Of a DNA stretch of 64,000 nucleotides, positions 1 through 12,016 are shown piece by piece. The stretch is from Rhizophagus irregularis. Its lineage: Eukaryota; Glomeromycota; Glomeromycetes; Glomerales; Glomeraceae. How positions within the stretch are numbered: the first letter of the stretch is position 1; the number at the start of each line of letters is the position of its first letter. The stretch spans positions 4,526,001 through 4,590,000 of the forward strand of contig NC_089436.1 of assembly GCF_026210795.1 (NCBI RefSeq). The letters run 5' to 3'. Position numbers and translations under genes: made by a program. Under the pieces are notes generated by a model. It was not told the DNA's origin. It saw only the letters and a program-made list of their open reading frames with translations, and did no database searches.

Positions 1-2
1 GA

Positions 3-1803
3 CCAGTTGCTTATTTTATTCGCGGTGAAATATATTTTAGTCAAAGTAATTATTCTGAAGCAATATATAATTTAAAAAAATCATTAGATTGCAAAGCAAA
101 AGTAAATAACTTATACATAATACTTGGAAATAGTTATTTACATTACTCATGTGTTAATCATTATGATATGGCCATGGAATATTATGATATTGCATTAAAA
201 AATGATCCAAATAATTATTTATGCCTTAAAAATTGTGCATATATTTATGAAAATCAAGGAGATTATTTAAATGCTTTAATGATATTAGATAGATTGTTAA
301 ATATTAATGAGAAGGATTCTTTGGTTTTATGTTACTATGGAGAAATTTTATGTAATATGACACACTATAGTAAAGCTATATTATATTTTACAAAAGCAAA
401 TATCATAGACCCAGAAAATATTCATAATTTGAATAGGAGAGCTATTGCATACTATACTATTCAGGAATATGATAATGTATTATCAGATCTTGATAAAATT
501 ATACAATCAGATCCATTAAATAGTTCAGCATATTATCTTAAAAGTTTAACGTATTATACAAAAAATGATATTAATAATGCTGAAATATCATTTAAAAAGC
601 TTGCAGCATTATTAAATTCTAATAATAGTTTGACAAAGTTTCAGTTATTTCATCTAGAGTACTTACTAAATAATAATAGTTCTAAAGAATTATACAATAT
701 ATTAACAAAAAATGATCGAATTCCTATGATGAGTGATTTACTATCATGTTTTATTAGATGTAAAATATATATTGAATTAAAAGATTATAGCATGGCAAAA
801 ATGTATTTTGATACGTTATTTGAATATAATGTTTCCAAGAATTGTTTGTCATATATTCATTTATTACGAAAGCATTCAGTTTTTTGGTTTTATTTATATA
901 AATCTTGTAGAATTATTGGATATTATTTTACTGATGGAATTGTTGATAAATTTAGTGAATACATGTATAGAGGTAAGAAATATTTAAATTGTTTATTTTC
1001 TTCTATTCAAGATAATAAATATCTTAAACTCATTAGAAAAAGAAGTATATTTTATTTCAAACCTTACAAATTTAAATAGTGAACTTTGTCAATTTCAAGA
1101 AAGTGATACAAGCAGGTAAAGTCTATTCATAATAATACTTTAAGTCAGATTGTCTTAAATACAAATTAACCAAATTAACCGTAATTTTAAAATCAAAGTT
1201 TATTGGGGCGGATATTGCGTTCTAAAAATGAAAAACTTCGTTTGGATTTGCCATTCTATTTTAAGTATCCTATTTGTAAAATAAATATTAAAAAAATATT
1301 ATCTAAAGACTGCTTTATAAAATTATATAGTGATGTAAGTTAATTATTTATGATAATTTCTTTTATTTTATTTAACTTTAATTAATATTGACTTAATTAT
1401 AGGATCACCAAGAAGATCATACACTAAAACATGAAGTTGTGTCAAAACTCGAGGGATTAGGTTGGATTGAATACGCGCTTCCAATATATAGTTTAAATAA
1501 GCTTCAACTTTCAATTGAAATAAATTCTATTGAAATGGTATGTTCCTATTTACTTATTCAAGGCAAATTTCCTTTCAGAACAAATTAAAATATAATATTC
1601 TTTAATTTACATAGCAAATAGATTATATTCGATCTGGACGTAAACACTATAATCATCATAAGATAACTCACATTCCAAATGTGAGTTTGTTGTTACCAGA
1701 TCACCAAATTTGCCCAAATGTTCCAGAAACTTTCAGTGACATGTACTTTTCAAGAAAAGAAATGGGAAACTTACTTGATTTAAAAGATATCCTTGATAAA
1801 TAA
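3..1803 (+). CDS. TPR-repeat protein, 3' part of a spliced gene (partial at the window edge)
   Basis: The reading frame is open from base 3, so the gene starts upstream of the window. I predict five exons: 3-972, 1037-1115, 1199-1334, 1403-1537 and 1615-1803. All introns are GT-AG, 64 to 83 bases long, and phase is kept throughout. The first exon holds several degenerate tetratricopeptide repeats (for example AMEYYDIALKNDPNN and AILYFTKANIIDPENIHNL), which form helical hairpins used for protein-protein contacts. The simple ORF appears to end at 1079, but the coding signal shifts frame there; splicing 973-1036 removes the shift. The C-terminus is a non-TPR tail ending in LLDLKDILDK. From memory, this tail resembles that of a large Rhizophagus TPR/kinase family; an N-terminal kinase domain may lie outside the window. 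The exon structure is inferred by eye. Confidence 0.8.
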
Positions 1804-2390
1804 TTATTTACTTTCTTATTAATATTATTAGAATTGAAAATTTTTTAAATATTGAACCATTTTATCTATAAAAAGAAATCTTTCGTTTTAGGAATTTTTA
1901 TTGAAAATTAAAATTGATACCTGTTGGAAATATACTATCTACTCCTGGGAAAATATTTGTATGATGTAGGATATTTCATAAAATGTTAGCAACTCAATTT
2001 TATAGTAAGAAACGTAAACATTTATTCAAATTTTCAACTAGATATAACAAATTTTATTAATCATTGATATTTTATTATTAACGATATGTATTATATATTA
2101 TTTTATTTGATACAATAAATTTTATTTAACAAATTATAAAATATATATTATTATTTTTACTATAAATAAATTTTTAGAAATTTAAATCTCTGCTAAAATA
2201 AAAAGTTTCAGGATTTTCATAATTATTAAAAAAGAATTGCTATTTCGATTTAAATTCCATTGAATTTTGGTACTTCAATAATTTCATTAATATTTGGTCT
2301 ATTTAAAGGTGAATTATCCTAACCATTTATCATTAAAATCTAAATACGATTTTGGAGTTCCTTTAATAATTTCAGGACATAAATCATTAA
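1804..2390. other. Non-coding AT-rich spacer after the TPR gene
   Basis: This stretch has no sustained reading frame and no clear repeat. It is the presumed 3' UTR and intergenic spacer, ending in the TTAA at 2387-2390 that flanks the next element. Confidence 0.5.
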
Positions 2391-3159
2391 GGAGAGTGTA
2401 ATCACGTGACTTTCAATTGGCAAAAAAATTTTTTTGTGCTTATTCAGTACGTCCGTGTCTAAGGCCACACAAATTCGATTTTTCGGTTCACTTCACCCGG
2501 CTGGGTCACTTTTTCAAATTTCAATAAAAAAAAGTTTATATATAAAAAGTTTATCATGTGATAGGGACGTAATTTTATTGGCGGGAAAGTTTATCACGTG
2601 GCTGAGAACTTGCAAAAATAAATTCTTTAATTACCCTCCCCTTTAAAAGTCAACCAATCAGATGTCACGATTTATATATAAACTTTTTTTATTAATAAAC
2701 AATAAACCCCGGGTCCCCAGGTCGATTTTAAATTTCAATGTTACGTGAACCAAAAAATTGAATTTGTGTGGCCTAATAAAACATTTGTAAATTACTAAAT
2801 ATTTAAAAAAATATATTATTTTCTTACCTTTTGGAACCCGAAAGTTCACCAGGTATAGTTTTTATTTAGACTTAAATATTATATTTTGGAAAAAAATATC
2901 AAAAGAAGTTCCAAAAAGGTTGCGAATCGCTTAGTGAAAGTTTTAGAATCTCTCTATTGGAAAACATAATATTATTTTTTAGCAAAAAACATTTTATCAT
3001 TTATTAATTTAATATATTGTATTCTATAGGTATGTTTTTTCACATGTCTTTACAAAAATAATAACAAAATAATACATAATTATTCAACCTAAAGTACTTT
3101 GTTCTTGGGCTTCATATTTTAAATTTTCTTATTATAAATCACGTAACTACACGCTCCCC
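2391..3159. mobile_element. Non-autonomous TTAA-target DNA element (769 bp)
   Basis: The element is bounded by TTAA at 2387-2390 and 3160-3163. Its termini are imperfect inverted repeats, GGAGAGTGTAATCACGTGA against GGGGAGCGTGTAGTTACGTGA. An inner inverted repeat pairs about 2463-2560 with 2680-2778 (GGCCACACAAATTCGATTTT against its complement). There is no transposase. A TTAA target duplication is typical of the piggyBac and Kolobok superfamilies; which one applies is not decided here. Small ORFs at 2434 and 2658 lie inside the inverted repeat and are not credible genes. Confidence 0.6.
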
Positions 3160-3229
3160 TTAATAATTTCTTTTTATTAAATTTTCATCATGAGAAAATA
3201 AACAAAAGATTGTGACCTCCCACATTAGT

Positions 3230-3416
3230 CCTGTTCAATTCTGGTTGGTTGCATCTTTAGGTCGGGTTTATTTGTCTGATTTTTTGCATAACACGTGAAA
3301 TATCCGACCTTTTAACCCATAAAATTTTTGGGTTTTTTTGGTCGAACGTGTTTCACCAATAGAAATTGTTTATTATGCATGTGACCGAAAAATGCAACTG
3401 AGCTGAATTGAACAGG
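3230..3416. mobile_element. Short MITE-like inverted-repeat element
   Basis: CCTGTTCAATTC at the left end is matched by GAATTGAACAGG at the right, with further pairing just inside (TTGCAT / ATGCAA). The element is 187 bp and non-coding. No convincing target-site duplication was found, so its superfamily is open. Confidence 0.5.
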
Positions 3417-3889
3417 GGCATTGTTATCATCGTGGAAGAATAAAAGTCTGAAGCTTTAGTATATGATATCTCTTCCTTTTCGTCATTGTTACCAATATTT
3501 GATAATATTTCCATTGCTATTTAAGGTATTATATACTAGGAAAACGGAAACCGTTGAGGGTCCATCGCTATAATTTACATATACTGTATTACATTACAAA
3601 ATGTGTTGCTCGTTACAAAAAATGTGATACAAAACATAAAAGAAATAAGCAGGATAGTGACGTAGGTGGAAGGAAGGAACAATACATGGGTTAAACCGGT
3701 ACTACAAATTTATCTAGTTTCGTACAATAAATAGTCCTTCGCTATGCTCCGAACAATAAAGCTTTTTACTATATGATAAGGAATCAAAAAATATATTACA
3801 TAATCAATTAACATATCATATTTTTGTGTAACATTGTATTTTGAGTTTTCATTTTCTTCTTATTCAAAAGATTCCGAAAGATCTGATAA

Positions 3890-4085
3890 AACGTTTCCAC
3901 TATGAAAATCACGATGTACGTATCCATGATATATATAACCTTTAGTCCTTTTGTTATTCCTAATAACTGATATCAATCAATTTCAACAAAATCATCTTGA
4001 AGATATTGACGTAAATCTTCCCGCTTGCATATTGCATAACCAAAATATAATCATTGGTCTTTTTTCCGAACTTATTATAGTATAA
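3890..4085 (-). pseudogene. Protein kinase fragment (degraded)
   Basis: Read on the minus strand, pieces in three frames recall a kinase core: YILVMQYAS (hinge), then EDLRQYLQDDFVEID followed by an in-frame TGA where a Trp would be expected, then YQLLGITKGL, then HGYVHRDFHSG (catalytic loop HRD with the following residues). The frame changes mean at least two indels. No complete kinase can be read here. It is probably a relic of the same expanded kinase family as the gene at 7416-10844. Confidence 0.55.
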
Positions 4086-4764
4086 CATGAATCAAGCTGA
4101 AAAATATCAGAAGAGAAACGAGAGAGAAAAAGCAAAGGAAAAATTGTTATAATTATCTAGTTATTATGGTTCAAAATTATTTATATCGTCAAACTAGTAC
4201 TAAGAAAATAAGTAAGATGGCGACGATGAACAATCATGTTCCTTGACAATTTATGAACGAGAAATAATATCTTGAATTAATAGGCTGTTTAAAAATTACT
4301 TTTGAAATTGAATTACAATTAAACAATAACGAAATTGAATAAGCAATGAAAGATAATTTTAAATAATTATAAATTAAATTTCATTTAATAACTGAAGTTA
4401 ACGACGTTCCAACTAGTGCTTCGATCCGGATGAAAACCGTCATCCGGATTACACAAAAAAAAATCCGGATTCTATCCGGATTGATCCGGATTAATATCCG
4501 GGTCAGATAATCCAGATGGAAACCGGAATCCGGATTGGATTTACATATAAAATTTTTTTTGACTGCGGACTAGTTGATGATCCATATAATAAACATCGAA
4601 TAGCATTCCAACATATTTATTGTCAAAAAATTTTAACAAATATTTTATGAAATTTGGATTAAATTAATATTAATATCAATTTAATTTTTAGAATTTATGG
4701 CTATACTTTGTAACTTTTACAACTTAATTAAACTTTATGTATTATTAATATTTAATAAAATACA

Positions 4765-5150
4765 GTATGTGGCTTTGTTAAATAAACACTATGGCTTTTA
4801 TTTAATGAGAATCTGGGCTTTTTTTATGAACTTTATGGCTTTTATTTAATAAGGATCTAGGCTTTTTTAATAAATTTTAAGACTTTTATCTAATAAAAAT
4901 CCAGACTTTTTTAATAAACTCTGGGCTTTTTTAAATAAACTTTATGGCTTTTATTTAATAAGAATCTGGGCTTTTTTTATGAACTTTATGGCTTTTATTT
5001 AATAAGGATCTAGGCTTTTTTAATAAATTTTAAGACTTTTATCTAATAAAAATCCAGACTTTTTTAATAAACTCTGGGCTTTTTTAAATAAACTTTATGG
5101 CTTTTATTTAATAAGAATCTGGGCTTTTTTAATAAACTTTAAGGAGAAGA
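4765..5150. repeat. Tandem repeat of about 170 bp
   Basis: At least two near-identical long units are built from shorter parts that each combine ATGGCTTTTATTTAATAA with a variant of TCTGGGCTTTTTTAATAAA. It lies inside the hAT element and has no coding potential. Confidence 0.7.
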
Positions 5151-5530
5151 ATAGTAAATAATTAATTTTTTTATTTTGTATTTTTTTTTTCAAATACTCT
5201 AACAATTTAGCAAAATTTTTTATTTTTTAAAATTTTTTTTTATCTTCATATTTGAATTGAAAAAGGTGTATTTTTTACATTTTTAAAGTTAATAAAATAA
5301 AGAACATTTAAATATATTTTACATTTAAAAAAAACTATTTTACAGTTCTTTTCTAATTAGTCAGAACTGTTTTCGCGCAATAACTCGCTATCCAGTGATC
5401 ATAAAAATATGATTAATGGATCATTAGAATCCACTCATAGAGAGCTTTCAAATGGTACCAAAATAACCTTTCTAGCATCAATAGATGGCGAGTTATTCAT
5501 GTAAATATTTTAAAAATTATCTCATCATCT

Positions 5531-5967
5531 TAAGGTTGCTTGCCGAAATCAAGTAGTTTAGGCCAAGGCCGAAACTTTTTTAAAACCGAAAGTTTAGGCA
5601 ATTAAAAGTAAATTTGCCGAAATTATACAATGCCGAAACTTTTACCGAAAGGCCGAAATTTGGCCGAAATTATTGGCCAACATTAATACTATAATTCTGG
5701 CCGGAATAATGATCGACGTGTAAATTTCCTTTTATGGAAATTTGTGTAACATTTGTGTGACACATTTCTCCGATTTTACTGGGAAACAAAATTTCCTTTT
5801 TTGGAAATTTGTGTAACGTCACGTGACACAATATTATAATTTCGGCCGAATTTTAATTTTGGCCAAAATTAAGACCGAGTTTCGGCCTAATTTCGGCATT
5901 TTCGGCATTTGATTTGATTGGCCGAAACCTTTCGGAATTTCCTTTTTAGTTTCGGCAGGCAACCTTA
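5531..5967. mobile_element. hAT MITE, TAAGGTTGCTTGCC family (nested)
   Basis: It is flanked by a perfect 8-bp duplication, CATCATCT (5523-5530 and 5968-5975). Ends are TAAGGTTGCTTGCC and its near complement. The interior is rich in GGCCGAAA / TTTCGGCC motifs. It is inserted in the hAT element 4414-6243. Relatives are at 17119-17304 and 25014-25257. Confidence 0.85.
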
Positions 5968-6325
5968 CATCATCTATCGAAGCTAGAAAGCTCATTTTAG
6001 TACCATTCGAAAGCTCTCGATGTGACGATTCCAATGAGCCATTAATCGTCTTTCTACGATTACTGGATGGTGATATATTGCGTGAATATAGTAAATATAT
6101 ATGAAACCTCATCCGGATTCTGGTTCAAACCGGATATTTTCCATCCGGATCAAAATCCGGGTCAAAATCTGGATATCCGGATAAAAAAAAATCCGGATTC
6201 ATCCGGATTCATCCGGATGAGACAGAAACGGATCAAAGCACTAGTTCCAACTTTCTTCGTTTTATTTTGACAAATCTTTCATATCTTCTTTGAATGTTTT
6301 TTTTTCGCACTTGATTTCTTCATTT

Positions 6326-6585
6326 TCATTCCATAATTTTTATTGTTTTTATAATATATATATATCACTATCTTCAATTTTTATTTTCTTTTTAACTTCC
6401 TGTTTACTTTCTTCGGTCTCAACAATTTCACTAAACTCCTTTTTAACTTTAATTTCTGTTTTATTAACTTCAAATTTATTCTCTACAAATTCACTATTCT
6501 CTTTTAACTTTAATTTTTTCTCTTTGAGTTTAATAATTTCAAATTCATCATCAAGAATATTTCTTGCATGTGGCCAAAATGCTGG
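6326..6585 (-). pseudogene. Charged coiled-coil exon, possible tail of a kinase gene
   Basis: The minus strand is open from about 6585 to a TGA at 6326. It begins RPAFWPHARNILDDEFEI, which could be the last piece of a kinase domain, and continues into a Lys/Glu-rich helix (KLKEKKLKLKENSEF and similar). I see no upstream exon that completes it. It may be a gene remnant or the last exon of a broken gene. The identity is a guess. Confidence 0.3.
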
Positions 6586-6599
6586 TCTAATGAATATGT

Positions 6600-7415
6600 A
6601 AGACAGCTACTGGAACTGTTAAAGACTTTAAAGTACTTCTGTACATACAATTTAAATAACAACTACTACTTCGTTGCACCTGAGTACCTATATAAAAACC
6701 TAAACTCAACACAACCATCCAAGAGTGTTTCGCTGGGATGCGACAGGCTCTTATCATCTCACGTGACTTTGTTCGAAATATTGGCAAAATTTTTTACCAG
6801 TTAAATATTTATCATAACTCCTCACATGACATAACTATCCACATGACCAAAATATCTAACGTAACCATGAATATCATCGATAAAATTTTTCTGAAGAAAA
6901 TTTTTTTTAAAGGTCCATTAATTTAATTTTTATTATTTTTATTTATTTTTATTTATTACTATGAGTGATTAGTGATAATTAATATTTAAATTTTACGAAC
7001 AAATTTAATTTTAAATGCTTTATGAATTTACATTATATAATTTTAAAAAATTATGGTAATAATGTAAAAGTTTATTCTGTATAAATAAGTATAATCACCA
7101 GTCTGATCATTTTCGACAAAAAAAAGTGATATTCAAATTATTTTAAGTATATATTACGTATTGAGAAGTATTAAGAAATTTTTCTTTGTTTTAAGATTTT
7201 TGCTGTGCAACAATGAGGCTTGATGATTGACATACATTTCAGTATATGTGCAAAATTTGTTTGTTATATATACAATTCTTGTACTTCTGATGTGCATAAT
7301 GCATTTTGCATAAATGTTATTACCATATACCTGTACTAATAAAGGCGTTTAATAATAAAAAGATATTTACATTATCTTTTCTAGTCAGAAAGAATTTTAA
7401 TATAATTATATAGTA
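6600..7415. other. Intergenic region upstream of the kinase gene
   Basis: No reading frame with coding character was seen. A TATATAAAA-like stretch occurs near 6690 and AT-rich DNA leads to the proposed kinase start at 7416. Promoter elements cannot be assigned from sequence alone. Confidence 0.3.
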
Positions 7416-10400
7416 ATGGCTCTTAATAATGATAAAGGTAATGATCATATATAATATAAACATTTAATACAATTGGAATTCTAATATTTTTAAACAAATT
7501 TACAATATAATAAAACTAGTTTCTGAATTTGAAGGAAGCAGTATTAAAGAACTCGAAGGAAAAGGTATATTAAACATGCTAAAATATTGAATTTTTATTT
7601 GTAAATACATATCTATAATAATACCTTATATAATATACAAATATAGCTTGTAAGTTAATAGGTCATCTTATAATTGAATAATGATGGAATTACTTATCAT
7701 TTTTATTACATTTCATGTAATTAATTAATTCATTAATGATTAACAATACTATAGTCAGTAAGTTATTAGTTATATTCTTTACTTTGTTTACTACTTTACA
7801 TAATATTCAAATAACTAAATTCTTTATTTAATTAACTACTTAATAATTAACTTGTATTACAGATGGTAAGTCACAATATTATATTTATTTGCTTAATATT
7901 TTATATGGCTTAACTAATTATTCTTAATTTAAACAACTAGATTGTAAGTGATATATTTAATTTACAATAAACACTTTTATATTATATTTATATTTATATT
8001 TAACTAATAATTAATTAATAATACTAGGGTGTAAGTTATAGATATCTATATTTCTATTATTTATATAATTTATACTAACTAAATTCTTTATTTAAAAATT
8101 ATTTTGTAATTTATTTTAGTTGGTAAGTTATAAATTCTCATTGCTATAATATTTAGTACATATAATTTAAACTAATTAAATTCTTTATTTAAAAAATTAT
8201 TTAATATAGGGAGTAAATTATTTATTTAATTCTATTATTAATTACCTATTATTATAATATTTACATAATTTAAAGTTTAAACTAACTGAATTCTTTATTT
8301 AAATAGATTGTAAGTTTATAAGTTATTTATTTAATTCTATTATTACTTATTGCTATAATATTTACATATAATTTAACTAACTAAATTTCTTTATTTAAAT
8401 AGATCGTAAGTTATAAGTTATTTATTTGATTATATTATTACTTATTATTATAATATTTACATATAATTTAAACTAACTAAATTCTTTATTTAAAAAATTA
8501 TTTTGTAATTTCTTTTAGTTGGTAAGTTATAAGTTATTTATTTAATTCTATTATTACTTATTGTTGTAATGTTTACATATAATTTAAACTAATTAAATTC
8601 TTTATTTAAAAAATTATTTTGTAATTTCTTTTAGTTGGTAAGTTATAAGTTATTACCTACTGTTATAATATTTACATATAATTTAAACTGACTAAATTCT
8701 TTATTTAATAGATCGTAAGTTATAAGCTATTTATTTAATTCTATTATTACCTATTGTTATAATATTTACATATAATTTAAACCTAACTAAATTCTTTATT
8801 TAAAAAATTATTTAATAATATAGGGTGTAAGTTATTTATTTAATTCTATTATTACTTATTGTTATAATATTTGCATATAATTTAAATTAGCTAAATCTTT
8901 GTTTAAAAATTATTTAATAATATAGGGGGTAAGTTATTTATTTAATTCTACTTACTGTTATAATATTTACATATAATTTAAATTAACTAAATTCTTTATT
9001 TAAATAGGATGTAAGTTATAAGTTATTTAATTCTATTATTACTTATTTATACAGTATAATATTTACATATAATTAAACTAACTAAATTCTTTTGTTTAAA
9101 ATTATTTAATAATATAGGGGGTAAGTTATTAATTTAATTCTATTATTACTTATTTATATAATATTTATATATAATTTAACCTAACTAAATTCTTTATTTA
9201 AAAAAGTATTTAATAATGACAATGGAGAGAGTAAGTTATTTATTTAATTCTATTATTACTTATTGTTATAATATATACATATAATATTACTAACTAAATT
9301 CTTTATTTAAATAGATTGTAAGTTATAAGTTATTTATTTAATTCTATTATTATTTATTGTTATAATATTTACATATAATTTAAACTAACTAAATTTTTTA
9401 CTTATAAAAATTATTTACTAATAATATAGCTTGTAAGTTATTTGTTGTTTCTATTATTATGTATTTATAAATATTTATTTGTTAATTGAATTCTTTATAC
9501 AAAATTTCTGTTACTTTAGTTGGTAAGTTGTAAAATATGGGTTATATATTATTATATATTTATACAAAAGCTAAGATATATATTGTATTAAACTTCTATT
9601 TAAATTTTAGAGTAAGTGTTGGTTTTAATTTTAAATTTTAGTGTAATTTTTAATAAGCTTCAATAATAATTTTATTTATTTATATAGATTTGGAAAAAGT
9701 GGAAATACAATTATGGATAATTTTATTTTGAAAAAAAAATTAAAATGGATTCCTTATAATAAATTTAAAAATGTTAAATATCTTGATAAAGGAGGATTTG
9801 GTACTGTATACAGAGCTATTTGGTTTTGTTATAATAAATATTATGATGTGATTCTTAAATGTCATAATAATTTAAGTGAAAATTTAAATGAATTTTTAAA
9901 TGAAGTATGTTAATATGTTATTTATTTTTTTAATTTAAATTATAATTTATTTATACTAATATATTGTTACTTTTTTATAGTGGGAATATCATGGAAGTTA
10001 TTTAAATTCATATGATATTATTTATTTTTTTGGGTTTACAAAAGATCCAGATACTTTGGAATATATGGTAGTAATGGATTATGCAAACAAAGGTAATTTA
10101 AGAGGAAACTTAACAAGAATAAACAAAAGTGGTTGGTGTCAAAAATTATATATGTTATTTGGAATTATCTCTGGACTTGATGATATACATATACAAAATC
10201 TTATTCATTGTGATTTTCATGATGGCAATATTTTAAATCATAATGAAAGTAAAATTTATATTAGTGATTTAGGATTATGTAAACCTGTTAAATCGTCTTT
10301 GAAAAAAGATGGTATTTATGGTGTTATGCCATTTATGGCACCAGAAGTTTTAAGAGGCAATTCTTATACTCCAGCTAGCGATATATATAGTTTTTCTATG

Positions 10401-10844
10401 ATTATGTGGGAATTTACATCTGGGATACCACCATTTAACAATAGAGCACATGATATTCAACTTAGTTTAAGTATTTGTGAAGGTGAACGTCCTGGAATTA
10501 TTGAAAATACTCCACAATGTTATATAGATTTGATGAAAATGTGCTGGGATGGAAGCCCTTTAAAAAGGCCATCTTCCAAAGAAGTGTTAAATATTATTAA
10601 GGAATGGGTTTCTCTTCCAGATAATGTGAAAGTTGAAGATATTAATGAAGAATTAAAATGCAATATTATGGAATTTATAAATGCACCAATTGGACATAAC
10701 AATAATCTTGCTATGGAATTTCATCCACAAGCATATTATACAAGTCGCCTATTTGATTTTACTAGTAAACAGTTGAATGAAAATCTTGAAAGTGAAGATT
10801 TGAATGATGTTATAATTAAAGATATGAAGTCATTAGGTTTGTAA
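7416..10844 (+). CDS. Protein kinase (Tyr-kinase-like type) with a microexon-built N-terminus
   Basis: The proposed 25 exons are 7416-7437, 7520-7564, twenty 3-nt exons, one 1-nt exon (9611), 9688-9904 and 9981-10844. They sum to 1209 nt, a 402-residue protein. The kinase domain shows the glycine loop GGFGTVY (about residues 78-84), the beta-3 Lys in DVILK (about 100), the catalytic loop HCDFHDGN (about 191-198), DLG in place of DFG (about 211) and APE (about 235). HCD replaces HRD but Asp193 and Asn198 are kept, so the enzyme may be active. The intron at 9905-9980 is unambiguous. The upstream part is inferred from splice signals and frame; a shorter form starting at the ATG at 9713 is the alternative. 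It belongs to the expanded fungal kinase family typical of Rhizophagus. Confidence 0.75.
7647..9687 (+). repeat. Tandem array of introns separated by 3-nt microexons
   Basis: Repeats of about 75 to 113 bp each start GTAAGT (one GTAAAT), carry CTAACTAAA or similar near the end as a branch-point-like motif, and end in AG. Exactly three bases separate one AG from the next GT in twenty successive cases: 7647 ctt, 7755 tca, 7863 atg, 7941 att, 8028 ggt, 8120 ttg, 8210 gga, 8307 att, 8403 atc, 8519 ttg, 8635 ttg, 8712 atc, 8824 ggt, 8926 ggg, 9008 gat, 9118 ggg, 9228 aga, 9315 att, 9430 ctt, 9520 ttg. A single base (9611 a) follows between the last two introns. The repeat body is well conserved while the triplets vary. 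Confidence 0.7.
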
Positions 10845-11396
10845 TTAATACAAAAAAAGTAATTTTGCAAATTATTTATGTAAATTTAATTTTTAATTAT
10901 TTAATTATTTAGAGATTAATAAGACAGAAGAAAATTAGATGATTATTTAAGTTTTATCAAAATTTTGATATTATGCATTCAGAAAATTGTTTGTTATTTC
11001 ATTTTTTTTAGATTTATTTAAACACTAAGGCTAGAGTAGTAAAATATTTACAAGTTTCTTAGTTTGTAATTTAAATAATTCCTTTCTATCATAGTTTATC
11101 CCAATATTAAATATACTGTATGTATTCTCTTTTTTATTTATTTAGAATTATCTAAACACTAAGACTAGAATACTAGTAAAGATACTTAGTTTGTAATTTA
11201 AATAAATCTTATTTTTCAATTACTGAATATATATTAATAAAAAATGTAAATATATAAAACCATTTCCAATATGCGAAATCAAATAAGTAATTCAAACTTT
11301 TTATATATATTCTTAAAAGCTGATGAAACTAAAGTAATTAGAATTTTACTAAGCTCAAAAATCCAAATAATGACAAATTGCTAATTAAATATTTAA
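10845..11396. other. 3' flank of the kinase gene with a short direct duplication
   Basis: No gene was seen. Two related copies of a segment containing AAACACTAAG followed by CTTAGTTTGTAATTTAAAT lie at about 11011-11085 and 11148-11208. The rest is AT-rich. Confidence 0.4.
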
Positions 11397-11640
11397 GGCC
11401 AAATAAATAAATTTGTTAGTTTCTCATCATCATGTGAATGTCATGAAAGAAAAAAAAATTTTGTTTTATTTGGTCAGATAATGCCGCTTTTGTCTAATCA
11501 TAGTCAGAAAAATAAAATTTTCTTACCACCCACAGAAAATTCATTAAAATTAATCAGAGATTTGATAATTTTTTTCCTGGGCAGGGTCAGTTTTTGATAT
11601 TTTTTTTTCATGAGAAACTAATAATTTATTTTGCTTGGAC
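11397..11640. mobile_element. TTAA-flanked MITE (244 bp)
   Basis: TTAA is found at 11393-11396 and 11641-11644. Ends are GGCCAAATAAATAAATTTG and the complement of an AATTTATTTTGCTTGGAC end, with TTAGTTTCTCAT shared in inverted orientation. It is non-coding. Confidence 0.6.
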
Positions 11641-11805
11641 TTAAACCTATATATGAGTTAATTTTGTTATAACAAACCTTAACTGATATATCATAAATTT
11701 ATTTTTATTTTGATGTCAATGATGTGACATAGTCTTTCAAAATATATATAGTTCACTTCATTTCACCAAAGAACTTTTTTTTAGAATTTATTTGAGTGAA
11801 GTATA

Positions 11806-12003
11806 CAGTCAACCCCCTTTATAGTCACACCCCTTGGGACTGAAAAAAAAGGGTGTGATTATAAAAAAAGTCATATGTTGTGACTATAGAAGAGGTTTTT
11901 CTAATATATTTATTGGTACATTGGGCCAAAATATGGTGTGCTTATAAAAGGGAATTTTATATGATGTGATTATACAGGGGGTGACTATATAGGGGGTCGA
12001 CTG
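11806..12003. mobile_element. Mariner/pogo-type MITE (198 bp)
   Basis: It is flanked by TA. The termini CAGTCAACCCCCTTTATAGT and GTGACTATATAGGGGGTCGACTG are inverted copies. CAGTC ends with a TA target are typical of Tc1/mariner and pogo elements. It is non-coding and lies just upstream of the Crinkler-like fragment. Confidence 0.75.
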
Positions 12004-12016
12004 TATATGGAATGCA

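Larger units (their letters stand above)
4414..6243. mobile_element. Non-autonomous hAT element with ATCCGGAT-rich ends
   Basis: The 8-bp target-site duplication GTTCCAAC is perfect (4406-4413 and 6244-6251). Terminal inverted repeats begin TAGTGCTTCGATCC on the left and TAGTGCTTTGATCC on the right, matching the hAT end consensus. Both subterminal zones are packed with ATCCGGAT copies. The interior holds a tandem repeat, a palindromic module (5390-5500 and 5980-6060) and a nested MITE (5531-5967). No transposase is present. A diverged relative lies at 15679-17390. Confidence 0.85.

Noticed and set aside
7565-9687. Array treated simply as a tandem repeat inside one large intron
   Set aside because: Not excluded, but less favoured: constant 3-nt AG-to-GT spacing, variable triplets, intron-sized units with branch motifs, and an open frame through all of them are not expected of a passive repeat.
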